The position numbers and the translations under genes are program-made. The notes under the pieces were generated by a model, which did not search any database, was not told the origin of the DNA, and was given only the letters and a program-made list of their open reading frames with translations. Of a stretch of DNA of 64,000 bases, positions 1 to 7,671 are shown piece after piece. Location of the stretch: assembly GCF_900105245.1 (NCBI RefSeq), contig NZ_FNSZ01000001.1:6508001-6572000 (forward strand), read 5' to 3'. This DNA is from Streptomyces sp. 1222.5. GTDB lineage: Bacteria > Actinomycetota > Actinomycetes > Streptomycetales > Streptomycetaceae. The number at the start of each line of letters is the position of its first letter. Position 1 is the first letter of the stretch.

Positions 1-1
1 G

Positions 2-838
2 CGCGCGGCGGAACTGCTGGGCGGCGGCGCGACCGCGGCGATCGGCCCGGACAGCCGCCGGGGCGTCGAGGTGGTCGCGGTGCGCACGGTCATCGCGTCC
101 CTGGACGACAAGCCGATCGACGCGCACGACGTGTACCTGCGTCTGCACCTGCTCTCGCATCGCCTGGTCAAGCCGCACGGCCAGAGCCTGGACGGCATCT
201 TCGGCCACCTCGCGAACGTCGCCTGGACCTCGCTCGGCCCGGTCGCCGTGAACGACATCGAGAAGGTGCGTCTGAACGCCCGCGCCGAGGGCCTGCACCT
301 GCAGGTGACCTCGATCGACAAGTTCCCGCGCATGACGGACTACGTCGCCCCCAAGGGCGTCCGCATCGCCGACGCCGACCGGGTCCGGCTGGGCGCGCAC
401 CTCGCCGAGGGCACCACGGTCATGCACGAGGGCTTCGTCAACTTCAACGCCGGCACCCTCGGAACCTCAATGGTCGAGGGCCGCATCTCCGCCGGCGTCG
501 TGATCGGCGACGGCTCCGACATCGGCGGCGGCGCCTCCACGATGGGCACCCTGTCCGGCGGCGGCAACGTGATCATCTCCGTCGGCGAGCGCTGCCTGAT
601 CGGCGCCGAGGCGGGCGTCGGCATCGCGCTCGGCGACGAGTGCGTGGTCGAGGCCGGCCTGTACATCACCGCGGGCACCCTCGTCACCATGCCCGACGGC
701 CAGATCGTCAAGGCCCGCGAACTGAACGGCGCCTCCAACATTCTCTTCCGCCGCAACTCGGTCACCGGCAAGGTCGAGGCCCGCCCGAACAACGCGGTCT
801 GGGGCGGCCTGAACGACATCCTGCACAGCCACAACTGA
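2..838 (+). CDS. dapD: 2,3,4,5-tetrahydropyridine-2,6-dicarboxylate N-succinyltransferase, 5'-truncated by window edge
   Basis: The frame is open from base 2 and the start lies outside the window; 278 residues are visible, against roughly 330 for actinobacterial DapD. The enzyme moves a succinyl group from succinyl-CoA to tetrahydrodipicolinate in the succinylase branch of lysine and meso-DAP synthesis, in the cytoplasm as a trimer. The second half shows the left-handed beta-helix typical of the family: Gly-rich hexapeptide turns such as VGIALGDECVVEAG and an SDIGGGASTMGTLSGGG segment. The C-terminus ends AVWGGLNDILHSHN. A strong hairpin follows the stop, so this is the last gene of its transcript. 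Identity is very likely; only the N-terminus is unseen. Confidence 0.93.
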   Translation, partial: RAAELLGGGATAAIGPDSRRGVEVVAVRTVIASLDDKPIDAHDVYLRLHLLSHRLVKPHGQSLDGIFGHLANVAWTSLGPVAVNDIEKVRLNARAEGLHLQVTSIDKFPRMTDYVAPKGVRIADADRVRLGAHLAEGTTVMHEGFVNFNAGTLGTSMVEGRISAGVVIGDGSDIGGGASTMGTLSGGGNVIISVGERCLIGAEAGVGIALGDECVVEAGLYITAGTLVTMPDGQIVKARELNGASNILFRRNSVTGKVEARPNNAVWGGLNDILHSHN

Positions 839-886
839 TCACCGGCGGCCGCGACCTGTCGGCACCTGTCGGTGCTGGTCACCGTT

Positions 887-928
887 GAGCGCCCTTCCAC
901 GGCCCGAGGACGGCCCGGGAGGGCGCTC
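887..928 (+). terminator. Intrinsic-type terminator hairpin after dapD
   Basis: A 12-nt arm (887-898, GAGCGCCCTTCC) pairs with 917-928 (GGGAGGGCGCTC) with one mismatch around an 18-nt loop. It lies 48 bp past the dapD stop and has no U-tract, as is usual in Streptomyces. It also argues against translation of the next gene starting upstream of it. Confidence 0.75.
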
Positions 929-992
929 GTGCGTGAGCACCGCTTCAGAAGTTCGATCTCTGTCCGTGTGCGCCCACTGGCACGATGGTCTC

Positions 993-1307
993 GTGGCTGA
1001 CCTGGAGCGCATCGCGGCAGAGATCACGGCGTACGTCCGAGCACTCGACGAAAGCACCACCCTGCGGCACCACTTCCGCCACGCTGACGAAGAAGGCGGC
1101 CTCTGGTACATCGAGGCCGTGCCCGACCGCGGCGAGCTGACCGTCATCAAGCAGGCCGAGCTGACCTCGGCCGGCCAGCTCCACCGGTACAGCTGGGAGC
1201 ACCTGGAGGACGAGCACGGCGGCCTGACAGACCGAGCGATCGATCCTGAAGAGGATCCGCTTGAGGCCAGCCCGGTCGACGAGTTCCAACGGGTGTGGAC
1301 TCGCTGA
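993..1307 (+). CDS. Small conserved-looking hypothetical protein (104 aa)
   Basis: Not recognised. From GTG 993 the protein is acidic, 104 residues, starting VADLERIAAEITAYVRALDE and ending EFQRVWTR, with a soluble alpha/beta look, no signal peptide and no membrane helix. An in-frame GTG at 933 would add 20 residues, and an ATG at 885 would place the start inside the dapD terminator, which is unlikely. I prefer 993 because the compositionally normal, helix-forming sequence begins there, but no clear ribosome binding site decides it. It sits alone between dapD and a GNAT gene at the edge of an accessory patch. A small antitoxin- or immunity-like role is conceivable, but nothing in the sequence shows it. 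Confidence 0.6.
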   Translation: MADLERIAAEITAYVRALDESTTLRHHFRHADEEGGLWYIEAVPDRGELTVIKQAELTSAGQLHRYSWEHLEDEHGGLTDRAIDPEEDPLEASPVDEFQRVWTR

Positions 1308-1553
1308 GTGTGGTGGACAACCACTTCAGGAGGGCGGACGTGGTCGGCGGCAGAGTTCCCCAGGTCGCTCCGGCAGCCGCTGCCCAGGTCAACAGTTGCG
1401 GCACGAATGCGGCACACGACCGCGACGCATTGAGGCAACTGGGCTGGAGCGTGTCCTACCAATCGGGCCCGGGCCTCGCCCAGTGGCGCGGATGCCCGAG
1501 AGTAGGCGTGTTTGATGCTGTGCAACGATCCTCGGTGACACGAGGGGGAGCCA

Positions 1554-2063
1554 GTGAGGTTGCGCAACGTATCGCCGGACGATGTCGACGCCTATGTCCG
1601 GATGCGATGTGATCCTGTCATGATGGCCGACCTCGGCGGCCCCCAGTCGCGCGAGGAGATGGCGGCCAAGGTTCGCCGGGATGCCGAGCAAGCGGCCGCC
1701 GACCTTGCTTGGTTGAAGATGATCGTCCCCGATCCGGCCACCCCCGAGGTGGTGGCGGGGACGGTGACCCTCTGGTCGCACAACACCGACGACGGACCGA
1801 TCTCCGAGATCGGCTGGATGGTTCTCCCTCAGTTCCAAGGGCAAGGGCTCGGCAAGCGCGCGGTCCGCGCTCTCCTGGAGCTGGCCCGGGAAGAGAACCG
1901 CTGGGGAGTCGTGCACGCCTTTCCGGCAACGGGCAACGCCGCCTCGAACGGCATCTGCCGCTCGGTCGGCTTCCGCTTCGTCTCAGTGACCGATATGCCC
2001 TTCGCCGGGCAGATCTTCAAGACTAACCACTGGTCTATGGACCCCAGGATTGACCTGACCTGA
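1554..2063 (+). CDS. GNAT-family N-acetyltransferase
   Basis: 169 residues of the Gcn5-related acetyltransferase fold, transferring acetyl from acetyl-CoA to an unknown amine. The acetyl-CoA pyrophosphate loop is visible as QFQGQGLGKRAVRALLELA (about residues 93-111), following the strand ISEIGWMVLP, and the C-terminal N-x-A-S-N-G-I-C-R-S-V-GF motif is typical. The GTG start has a GAGGGGGAG ribosome binding site just upstream. It is monocistronic, with 246 bp upstream in which I see no gene. The substrate cannot be predicted; small drug or metabolite acetylation is common for such stand-alone enzymes. Confidence 0.85.
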   Translation: MRLRNVSPDDVDAYVRMRCDPVMMADLGGPQSREEMAAKVRRDAEQAAADLAWLKMIVPDPATPEVVAGTVTLWSHNTDDGPISEIGWMVLPQFQGQGLGKRAVRALLELAREENRWGVVHAFPATGNAASNGICRSVGFRFVSVTDMPFAGQIFKTNHWSMDPRIDLT

Positions 2064-2075
2064 GAACGCGGCGAT

Positions 2076-2090
2076 CGCGCTGGAAGCGCG
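2076..2090 (+). terminator. Short hairpin after the GNAT gene, possible terminator
   Basis: CGCGCT (2076-2081) pairs with AGCGCG (2085-2090) around a GGA loop, 13 bp past the GNAT stop. The stem is short (6 bp), so termination is only possible. Confidence 0.35.
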
Positions 2091-2238
2091 CCTCTCATTC
2101 TCACCTGATCGTCGGTCTGGCATGTCACTGACTGATGCCCGAAGGGACGGCCTCTGCGGCTGCGTAACCGCCCAGTAGGCGCTGGTCCACTGGCCGTCAC
2201 GCCCGGCTCCCGGCCACGCGGTTGAGAGGAGCCCGTAA

Positions 2239-2463
2239 GTGACGCCGTATCGATTGGGCGAATGGACGGGCTACATCCTCATGGCCCTGGTGGTGGTCTG
2301 GGTACGGACCGGCCGATGGCGGGATCACCCGAGCCCGCGAGGAAGGACGGCACAAGAGGTTGCCGCCGTGGCTCGGCGGCGGACCCGACTGTTGGGGCGT
2401 TCGGTCCTCGCCGTTCTTGCGGTCCTGTTCCTGGCGGACATCGTCGTCGGCATCGGCTTCTGA
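2239..2463 (+). CDS. Small two-helix membrane protein
   Basis: 74 residues from a GTG start preceded by GAGAGGAG. Two hydrophobic segments are visible: about residues 10-22 (TGYILMALVVVWV) and 54-73 (SVLAVLAVLFLADIVVGIGF). They are separated by a basic, Arg-rich loop expected to face the cytoplasm. I do not recognise a family. Such short proteins are common singletons in Streptomyces. It lies 232 bp before the end of the transposase gene, within the accessory patch. No function is proposed. Confidence 0.6.
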   Translation: MTPYRLGEWTGYILMALVVVWVRTGRWRDHPSPRGRTAQEVAAVARRRTRLLGRSVLAVLAVLFLADIVVGIGF

Positions 2464-2675
2464 GCCAGCTCGACGGCATGGCGGGGGCGTCTGTCGGCTG
2501 TGCTGAGGATTCAGAGGCTCTGCATCGGCGCGCGGTCGGCGGAGCGAATTTGGCCGGGAGCTGCTTCGGGGCAAGTGATCATGGCCCCGTAGGCTTCCGG
2601 CGCGTCGGGCAGTCTGTGGACCTGCCCGATGAGGCACGACGTTGGCCAAGTGCGGCCAGCCGGGGCGAAGACAGA

Positions 2676-4013
2676 CATCCGATGCGGTTGATCAGTCAAG
2701 CGGTGCTGGGGAAGGCGGTCTGCTCGTCGTAGCGGATGCGGTGGGTGAGGCAGTGGTGTAGGCAGCCCAGTAGCCGGTTGAAGAGGTTGCGTTGGGCTGC
2801 GACGTGTCGGTCTTCGGCTTGGCGGCGGCGGTCGTAGTGGGCTCGTGCTCCAGGGGATGCGGTGAGGGCGGCAAAGGCCCAGATGTAGCCGGCTGAGGCG
2901 AGACGCTGGTTCTTGATGTGCCTGGCCAGGACGGTGGTCTTGCGTCCGGAGGATCTGGTAATTGGGGCGGATCCGGCGTAGGCCTTGAGCGCGCGGGGGC
3001 TGGTGAAGCGGGTGTGGTCGTCGCCGAGTTCGGCCAGGACGCGGGCGCCGGTCAGTGCACCGAGTCCGGGGAAACTGGTGATGATTTCGGCGTCCTGGTG
3101 GGTGGCGAAGGCCGTGGTGGTGGCTGCTTCGAGGTCGTCGGCGCTGGCGCAGGCGGCGTTGAACTGCCGGAGCAGAGCGAGGGTTTTGGTGCCCATGGCC
3201 TGCTCGATCGTGGGTGGTTGGTGCATCTGTGGCTCGCGGAGCAGGGTGTGGAGTCGTTCGACTTCTCCGGTGATCTCGCGCTGGCGTCCGGCCTTCTTCA
3301 GGATGGCTCGCAGTTGCGGGCGGGTGAGCTGGGCGGCCTGGGTGGGGGTGGGGGCCGCGGCGAGCAGGGTGCGGGTGACGGGTGAGGCGAGGCCTTCGCG
3401 GAAGTGGCGGAAGACGGTGAGGAAGCCGGGGAAATATTCGCGAAGGTGGGAGCGGAGGCGGTTGCCGGTTTGGACGCGGTCCCAGACGGCGTCCTGGTGG
3501 GCTCGGGCCAGGACGGTGATGGCCTGGGCGAGGTGGCTGTCCGCGGGCAGGGGCCGGTGTTCTGCGGGGTCGGTGCGCAGGATGTTGGCCAGGACCTTGG
3601 CGTCGAGGTGGTCGGACTTCTTGCGGCTGAGGGCGTAGCGGTCGCGGTAGCGGGCGGCGGTCAGTGGGTTGATCACGTAGATGGGTCTGCCGGTGGCGCG
3701 TAAGCAGGCGACCAGGAGTCCGTGAGAGGTCTCGATGGCGACCGGGATCGGGTGCTCTGGGCTGTCGCCGTGCTGGGCGAGCAGGTCCAGGAGCTGGCTG
3801 AGGCCGGTAGGGGTGTCGTCGATGCGGAGCTTGTCCAGAAGGGTGCCGGCCTCGTCGAGCAGTGCGATGTCGTGGTGGTCGGTGGCCCAGTCGATGCCGC
3901 AGAACACGCTGGTCATGGCGGATGTCCCTTGGGTGGGTGGCGGTGGTGGAGTGGTCGCCGTGGCGGGGTTGCGCGTCTCCCTAATGGCAGGGCTCATAGG
4001 CCCGTCATCCGAT
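2676..4013 (-). mobile_element. IS110-family insertion sequence (boundaries tentative)
   Basis: Contains one complete IS110-type transposase. IS110 elements lack long terminal inverted repeats, so the ends are hard to see. An identical 8-mer, CATCCGAT, occurs at 2676-2683 and 4006-4013, just outside the transposase gene on both sides, giving a 1.33-kb unit, which is a plausible size. The match is short and could be chance. IS110 elements often carry a longer non-coding region upstream of the transposase that encodes the bridge RNA. If so here, the element extends right of 4013, perhaps into the hairpin at 4151-4213. Confidence 0.4.
2696..3916 (-). CDS. IS110-family transposase (DEDD RNA-guided recombinase type)
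   Basis: 406 residues from the ATG at 3916, which has GGGA upstream; the open frame extends a further 27 codons, but that part is Pro/Thr-rich and not conserved-looking. The N-terminal RuvC-like DEDD domain shows the acidic residues in FCGIDWATDHH, VAIETSHG and KKSDHLDAKVLA. The C-terminal Transposase_20 domain shows SFPGLGALTGARVLAELGD and the AYAGSAPITRSSG stretch with its conserved serine. IS110 enzymes move the element through a circular intermediate, guided in characterised members by an element-encoded bridge RNA. The length equals that of intact IS110 proteins (about 400 aa) and no frameshift is seen, so it may be active. Confidence 0.93.
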   Translation of the reverse strand: MTSVFCGIDWATDHHDIALLDEAGTLLDKLRIDDTPTGLSQLLDLLAQHGDSPEHPIPVAIETSHGLLVACLRATGRPIYVINPLTAARYRDRYALSRKKSDHLDAKVLANILRTDPAEHRPLPADSHLAQAITVLARAHQDAVWDRVQTGNRLRSHLREYFPGFLTVFRHFREGLASPVTRTLLAAAPTPTQAAQLTRPQLRAILKKAGRQREITGEVERLHTLLREPQMHQPPTIEQAMGTKTLALLRQFNAACASADDLEAATTTAFATHQDAEIITSFPGLGALTGARVLAELGDDHTRFTSPRALKAYAGSAPITRSSGRKTTVLARHIKNQRLASAGYIWAFAALTASPGARAHYDRRRQAEDRHVAAQRNLFNRLLGCLHHCLTHRIRYDEQTAFPSTA

Positions 4014-4150
4014 TAGCCGTTCGCAATCCCAGCGGTCGCCAGGGGTCTCGGTCAGCTGCGGAACTGGGAGCGTTCGCCGAGCAGTGAGAGGTGTTCCCTG
4101 GCGGCGGCTTGGACCACGAGAGCCAACGATGCCGCTGTTTGTGTGCGAGC

Positions 4151-4213
4151 GGGGGTGGCGGGGCCGGACCGCGCGGGACGAAGGCAGGAGCGCGGACCGG
4201 CCCCGCCACCCCC
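4151..4213. other. Long perfect hairpin upstream of the IS110 transposase
   Basis: A perfect 17-bp inverted repeat (4151-4167 with 4197-4213; arm GGGGGTGGCGGGGCCGG) encloses a further 6-bp stem (CCGCGC/GCGCGG) after one A-A mismatch, leaving a 15-nt loop. That gives about 24 bp of stem in 63 nt. No open frame here looks real. It lies 235 bp upstream of the transposase start, within the distance at which IS110 elements carry their non-coding end. It could be part of a bridge RNA, a terminator protecting the element from outside transcription, or unrelated to the IS. Confidence 0.6.
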
Positions 4214-4591
4214 GGCGCTGCTTCACAGAGCGGGAAGGCATGTGGGGCCGACTCTGTCTTGAGAGGTCAGGCCTCAGGAGCGACTACGGATCACCACATG
4301 CCCACCCGCCCAGGACGCTCGGCCATGAGACACCGCCAAGCGACTTACGGCGCCATTAGGAGGCAGGCCGCGCCGCAGAGGCGGCGCGCGCCCGCGCCGA
4401 GCCGAACAGCGAAGTCCGTACCCGGGCCGCCGTGGATCGCGTCTTCCGGGGCGCCGGCTGCATCGAGGACGGCCCGGAAACGGCGCAAGGAGCAGGGGGA
4501 CTCCCTGACCTGCATCGCATTCAGAACAGCCCACCTACAGGCGCCCAGGGCGTGAGCGCCGCCGGGGACGGTGCGCGGGTACCCGGGGGTG
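4214..4591. other. Gene-free stretch between IS region and cold-shock gene
   Basis: No convincing coding sequence on either strand. The open frames are Pro/Arg/Gly-rich shadows. A small perfect hairpin (CGCGCCGC 4369-4376 with GCGGCGCG 4381-4388, loop AGAG) is the only structure I can point to. Some of the stretch may be decayed coding sequence, but I could not assign a parent gene. Confidence 0.4.
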
Positions 4592-4816
4592 TCAGGCGGG
4601 CCGGGGCACGATGCTCACCGCGCGGTAGTCGTACCCGTCCTGCTGGAAGCCAGGGGCTTCCCACGTGAGGTCGACCTGCTGTCCGGCGGACAGCGTGCGG
4701 AAGCCGGGCGCCTGGATGTCGGAGTAGTGCCCGAAGCAGCCGCCGGGGGTCTCGGGGGAGTCGAGGACACCCCACCCTTCCTCGTCGTCCCACTCGCGGA
4801 CAGTCGCGGTCACCAT
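4592..4816 (-). CDS. Cold-shock-domain protein
   Basis: 74 residues spanning one OB-fold cold-shock domain. It starts MVTATVREWDDEEGWGVLDS, where the Trp/Gly segment replaces the usual KGFGFI RNP1 motif, followed by CFGHYSDIQAPGF in place of the FVH RNP2 motif. It is therefore a divergent CspA-like nucleic-acid binder, and the weaker aromatic content suggests altered RNA affinity. The ATG at 4816 has GAGAGGG eight bases upstream. It starts 13 bp after the stop of the SPFH gene and is probably co-transcribed with it. Confidence 0.8.
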   Translation of the reverse strand: MVTATVREWDDEEGWGVLDSPETPGGCFGHYSDIQAPGFRTLSAGQQVDLTWEAPGFQQDGYDYRAVSIVPRPA

Positions 4817-4829
4817 GGACGGAACCCTC

Positions 4830-5717
4830 TCAGTTCTTGCCGTTGTCCACGATGACCGGGGTGCCGCCCGAGTCCGTGCCGCACGGGACCGCGTACACCG
4901 GGTGGGCCTTCGCGGCTTCCTTGTAGGCGTCGAGGCACTGGTTGTACAGGACCTTGTCGCTCAGCGACCGCTCGATGATCTTGTTGGCGGCGGCGATGCC
5001 CTCCGCCTCGATCCGCTTGCGCTCCGCCTCCGCCTTGGCCGTGCGCGCCGCCTCGGTGGCCCGCTCGGTGGCCTGCTCCTGCTGGATCTTCTTGTCGATC
5101 TGGTCCTGGAGCTTCTTCGACGGCTTGACGTTGCGCAGGTTGACGGAGGTGACGTCGATCCCGCGCGGCGCCAGGCGCTCCTTGACGAGGTCGGCGATCT
5201 CCGAGCCGATCCGCTCGCGCGCGGACGCGTACCCCTCCTCGCTGGTGTGCTTCGCGAAGACGTTGCGGATGATCTCGCGGCTGTCCGGCAGCACCAGCCG
5301 CGACTCGACGGCGTCCTCGCTGCCCGCCAGCCGGTACAGCTCGACCGCCTCGGCGGGCACGACGGCCCACTTGATGGTGACGTCCGCGTACAGCACACCG
5401 CCCTGCGAGGAGCGGACCTCGACGGTGTCCTCCTCATTGAGGTCGAGGTCCACCGGGCGGGTGGAGAAGGTGGTGACGTCGGTGAACGGCGACTTGAAGT
5501 GGACGCCCGAGGTCAGCGGCGTGCCGACCTTGCCGAAGGTCACCGGCACGCCGACCTCGGCGGCGCTGACGACATGGACGCAGGCGAAGGTGCCCGCCAG
5601 CAGGGCCGCCACGGCGCTGACGGCAGCTCCCAGCTTCAGGCCCGCGGTGTCGCGGCTGCGGCCGACGAGAAAGAGCACCACCGCCGCTATGAGCAGCAGG
5701 ATGGACAGCACGAACAC
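4830..5717 (-). CDS. SPFH/Band-7 domain membrane protein (prohibitin/stomatin-like)
   Basis: 295 residues from GTG 5717, which has GAGGGGGA upstream; the longer open frame is not coding-like. Two N-terminal hydrophobic stretches (about residues 2-18 and 28-50) precede a Band-7 domain: VPVTFGKVGTPLTSGVHFKS, then RIGSEIADLVKERLAPRGID and VNLRNVKPSKK. A charged Ala/Glu/Lys-rich coiled coil (EQATERATEAARTAKAEAER) follows. SPFH proteins oligomerise on the membrane and organise microdomains or protease complexes. The C-terminal tail has two cysteines (NQCLDAYK, VPCGTDSGG). It is the first gene of a pair with the cold-shock protein. Confidence 0.88.
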   Translation of the reverse strand: MFVLSILLLIAAVVLFLVGRSRDTAGLKLGAAVSAVAALLAGTFACVHVVSAAEVGVPVTFGKVGTPLTSGVHFKSPFTDVTTFSTRPVDLDLNEEDTVEVRSSQGGVLYADVTIKWAVVPAEAVELYRLAGSEDAVESRLVLPDSREIIRNVFAKHTSEEGYASARERIGSEIADLVKERLAPRGIDVTSVNLRNVKPSKKLQDQIDKKIQQEQATERATEAARTAKAEAERKRIEAEGIAAANKIIERSLSDKVLYNQCLDAYKEAAKAHPVYAVPCGTDSGGTPVIVDNGKN

Positions 5718-5905
5718 AGGAATCCCCCTCAGGAAAGAACGTTCCCGCGCCACCGTGGGCGCGGCCCCGGCGCATCGTAGCGATCTGAGGTGACCGACCC
5801 GTGCGAAATTCCCGTCCGGGACAGGCATAGCGGGGGACCTGTCGACGCGTCGGACGGTATGGAGGGCCCGGACATCGAGAGGCCCGGGGGACAGAGAAGG
5901 TGACG

Positions 5906-6463
5906 ATGGATGCCCAGGCACAGGAGAGTTTTCGACACTTCGTGGCCGGTAGATCGTCCGCGCTGCTGAAGACCGCCGTCCTGCTGGCCGGCGGCGACCG
6001 GCACGCGGCCGAGGACCTGCTGCAGAACGCACTGGTCAAGGCGGCCGGACGGTGGGAACGGATCGAGGAGCCGGAGGCGTACGTACGGCGGATCCTGTAC
6101 CGGCAGCAGATCAGCCGCTGGCGGCTGAAGTGGCGGCGGCGGGAGGTCATGGTCGCCGAGCCGCCGGAGACCGAGGCGGGGCACGGCCCGGACGCCCCGG
6201 CCGCCGCCGAGCTGCGGCTGGTGCTGCGCGGCGCCCTGGCCCGGCTCACCGCCCGACAGCGCAGCGTGCTGGTGCTGCGCTACTTCGAGGACCTGCCCGA
6301 GGCCGACGTGGCCCGGATCCTGGGCTGCTCGGTGGGCACCGTACGGTCCACCACCCACCGCTCCCTGGCCCGTCTGCGCACCCTGGCACCCGAACTGGCC
6401 GCGCTCGACGGCCCCGGCGAGCAGCCGTCCCGTGACTTCTCGCCCGTGGAGGTGCGTCCGTGA
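5906..6463 (+). CDS. SigE-family ECF RNA polymerase sigma factor
   Basis: 185 residues from ATG 5906; GAGAAGG lies eight bases upstream, while the GTG at 5900 would be too close to it. Region 2 is seen in ESFRHFVAGRSSALLKTAVLL and HAAEDLLQNALVKAAGRWERI. Region 4 is seen in LTARQRSVLVLRYFEDLPEA followed by the helix-turn-helix DVARILGCSVGTVRSTTHRSL. This is the actinobacterial SigE/TIGR02983 type, which directs transcription of cell-envelope or stress regulons. Its stop overlaps the start of the next gene (GTGA), so the two are translationally coupled and the downstream membrane protein is the likely partner. There is no adjacent zinc-binding anti-sigma gene. Confidence 0.9.
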   Translation: MDAQAQESFRHFVAGRSSALLKTAVLLAGGDRHAAEDLLQNALVKAAGRWERIEEPEAYVRRILYRQQISRWRLKWRRREVMVAEPPETEAGHGPDAPAAAELRLVLRGALARLTARQRSVLVLRYFEDLPEADVARILGCSVGTVRSTTHRSLARLRTLAPELAALDGPGEQPSRDFSPVEVRP

Positions 6464-7671
6464 ATGTCGAAGACGTCGTACGCGACTCCCTGAAGGAGAT
6501 CGCGGGTCAGGCACAGCCGGCGGCCACGAACCTCGCCGACCGGGTGCTGGTGCTGCGCCGCACCCGCCGCACCCGCCGGATCGCCGTCGCCGCCGCCGGC
6601 ACCGCGGCCGTGGTCGCCGTCGCGGTGGGCGTCCCGCGACTGACCGGCGGTGGACGGGACGTACGCCCGGCGCAGGTCACGGACGGCCGGGTGGTGGCTC
6701 ACACCGACCAGTCCCCGCCGCGCGAGCTGATCGGCGCGGGCGATGCCGTCGTGGCCGGCTACAGCACGCAGAAGCAGGTGAAGCAGCCGAACAAGGACAA
6801 GATCCTCACGCGCACCTACCGGCTTCTCGACCCCGGCACCGGCAGGTACGAGAAGGACGACCGCTGGGCCCTCGCGACCGTCGCGCCGGGCGCCCGTACG
6901 GCCGCCGTGCTGGAGCGTGAACTGCCCGCGGCCCGCGTGGGGCTGCTGGACCTGGCGAGCGGCAAGGTCGAGCGGTGGATCCCGGTGCCGCAGGGCGCCG
7001 GCGGGGCGAAGTTCTCGCCGGACGGGAGCAAACTGGTCGTCACCACCTACGGCAAGAACCCCGACCGCGCCTTCTGGAGCAAGCGGATCCCGGTGAACGA
7101 CACGATCGAGCCCCAGCAGGTGCCGAGCCGGTCCGGGTTCTCGGTGATCGACGTCGCCTCGGGAACGGGGAAGTGGCACAGCCTGCCCGTCGCAAAGGAC
7201 GACGATGCGTTCGCGCTCAACGCACGCACGGATCTGGAGTTCAGTCACGACGGGAAGTACCTCTGGGAACCCCTGAGCATGGACCCGGGCCGCAAGTACC
7301 ACACCCTCGACGGCGCGGACGTGCCGACGCCCGCGAACGAGGCGCATGTGCACCCGTGGGTCGAGGCCGGCCTGTCGCCCGACGGGAAGTACGCGGCCGG
7401 TGACTTCGCCGGGAGGGGCGACGAGATCGCCTCCGCCGTCCACGACGCCCGGTCCGGGCGGCTGGTCACCAAGGTGCCCGGTCAGCAGCTGCTGGCCTGG
7501 GCCGACGGCAGGCGGCTGATCGCCTGGGGCATCGGCGGCGACGGCAACGAGTTCCACCAGCGGCTGGTCCTCGTCACCGTCGGCAGCAAGAAGGTGCGGC
7601 CGCTCAGCGGCTTCCGCTCGCCCAAGGACGACAGCGGCGGCCGCTGGGAGCCCCTGTTCACCACGCGCTGA
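6460..7671 (+). CDS. Membrane-anchored beta-propeller-like protein coupled to the sigma factor
   Basis: 403 residues. A short N-terminal cytoplasmic segment (VNVEDVVRDSLKEIAGQAQP) and Arg-rich stretch precede a single membrane helix (about residues 46-62). A large extracytoplasmic domain follows with WD40/TolB-like blades: GGAKFSPDGSKLVVTTY, SHDGKYLWEPLS, AGLSPDGKYAAGDF. The gene overlaps the sigma gene by 4 bp. The topology (cytoplasmic tail, one helix, external sensor) resembles an anti-sigma or sigma-regulating partner, but I see no ZAS motif; that role is inferred from position. The 3' end overlaps the convergent dapA paralogue by 14 bp. Confidence 0.75.
   Translation: MNVEDVVRDSLKEIAGQAQPAATNLADRVLVLRRTRRTRRIAVAAAGTAAVVAVAVGVPRLTGGGRDVRPAQVTDGRVVAHTDQSPPRELIGAGDAVVAGYSTQKQVKQPNKDKILTRTYRLLDPGTGRYEKDDRWALATVAPGARTAAVLERELPAARVGLLDLASGKVERWIPVPQGAGGAKFSPDGSKLVVTTYGKNPDRAFWSKRIPVNDTIEPQQVPSRSGFSVIDVASGTGKWHSLPVAKDDDAFALNARTDLEFSHDGKYLWEPLSMDPGRKYHTLDGADVPTPANEAHVHPWVEAGLSPDGKYAAGDFAGRGDEIASAVHDARSGRLVTKVPGQQLLAWADGRRLIAWGIGGDGNEFHQRLVLVTVGSKKVRPLSGFRSPKDDSGGRWEPLFTTR

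Noticed and set aside
885..992. Longer N-terminus for the small protein at 993
   Set aside because: An ATG start at 885 would lie in the dapD terminator hairpin, and the added sequence is not protein-like. GTG 933 remains possible but has no RBS.
2918..4087. Long Gly/Val-rich forward open frames opposite the transposase
   Set aside because: They are antisense shadows of the transposase codons, low-complexity, without RBS.
4091..4555. Forward-strand open frame of 154 codons between the IS and the cold-shock gene
   Set aside because: Composition is Gly/Arg/Pro-rich shadow sequence, it runs through the 63-nt hairpin, and there is no RBS or family resemblance.
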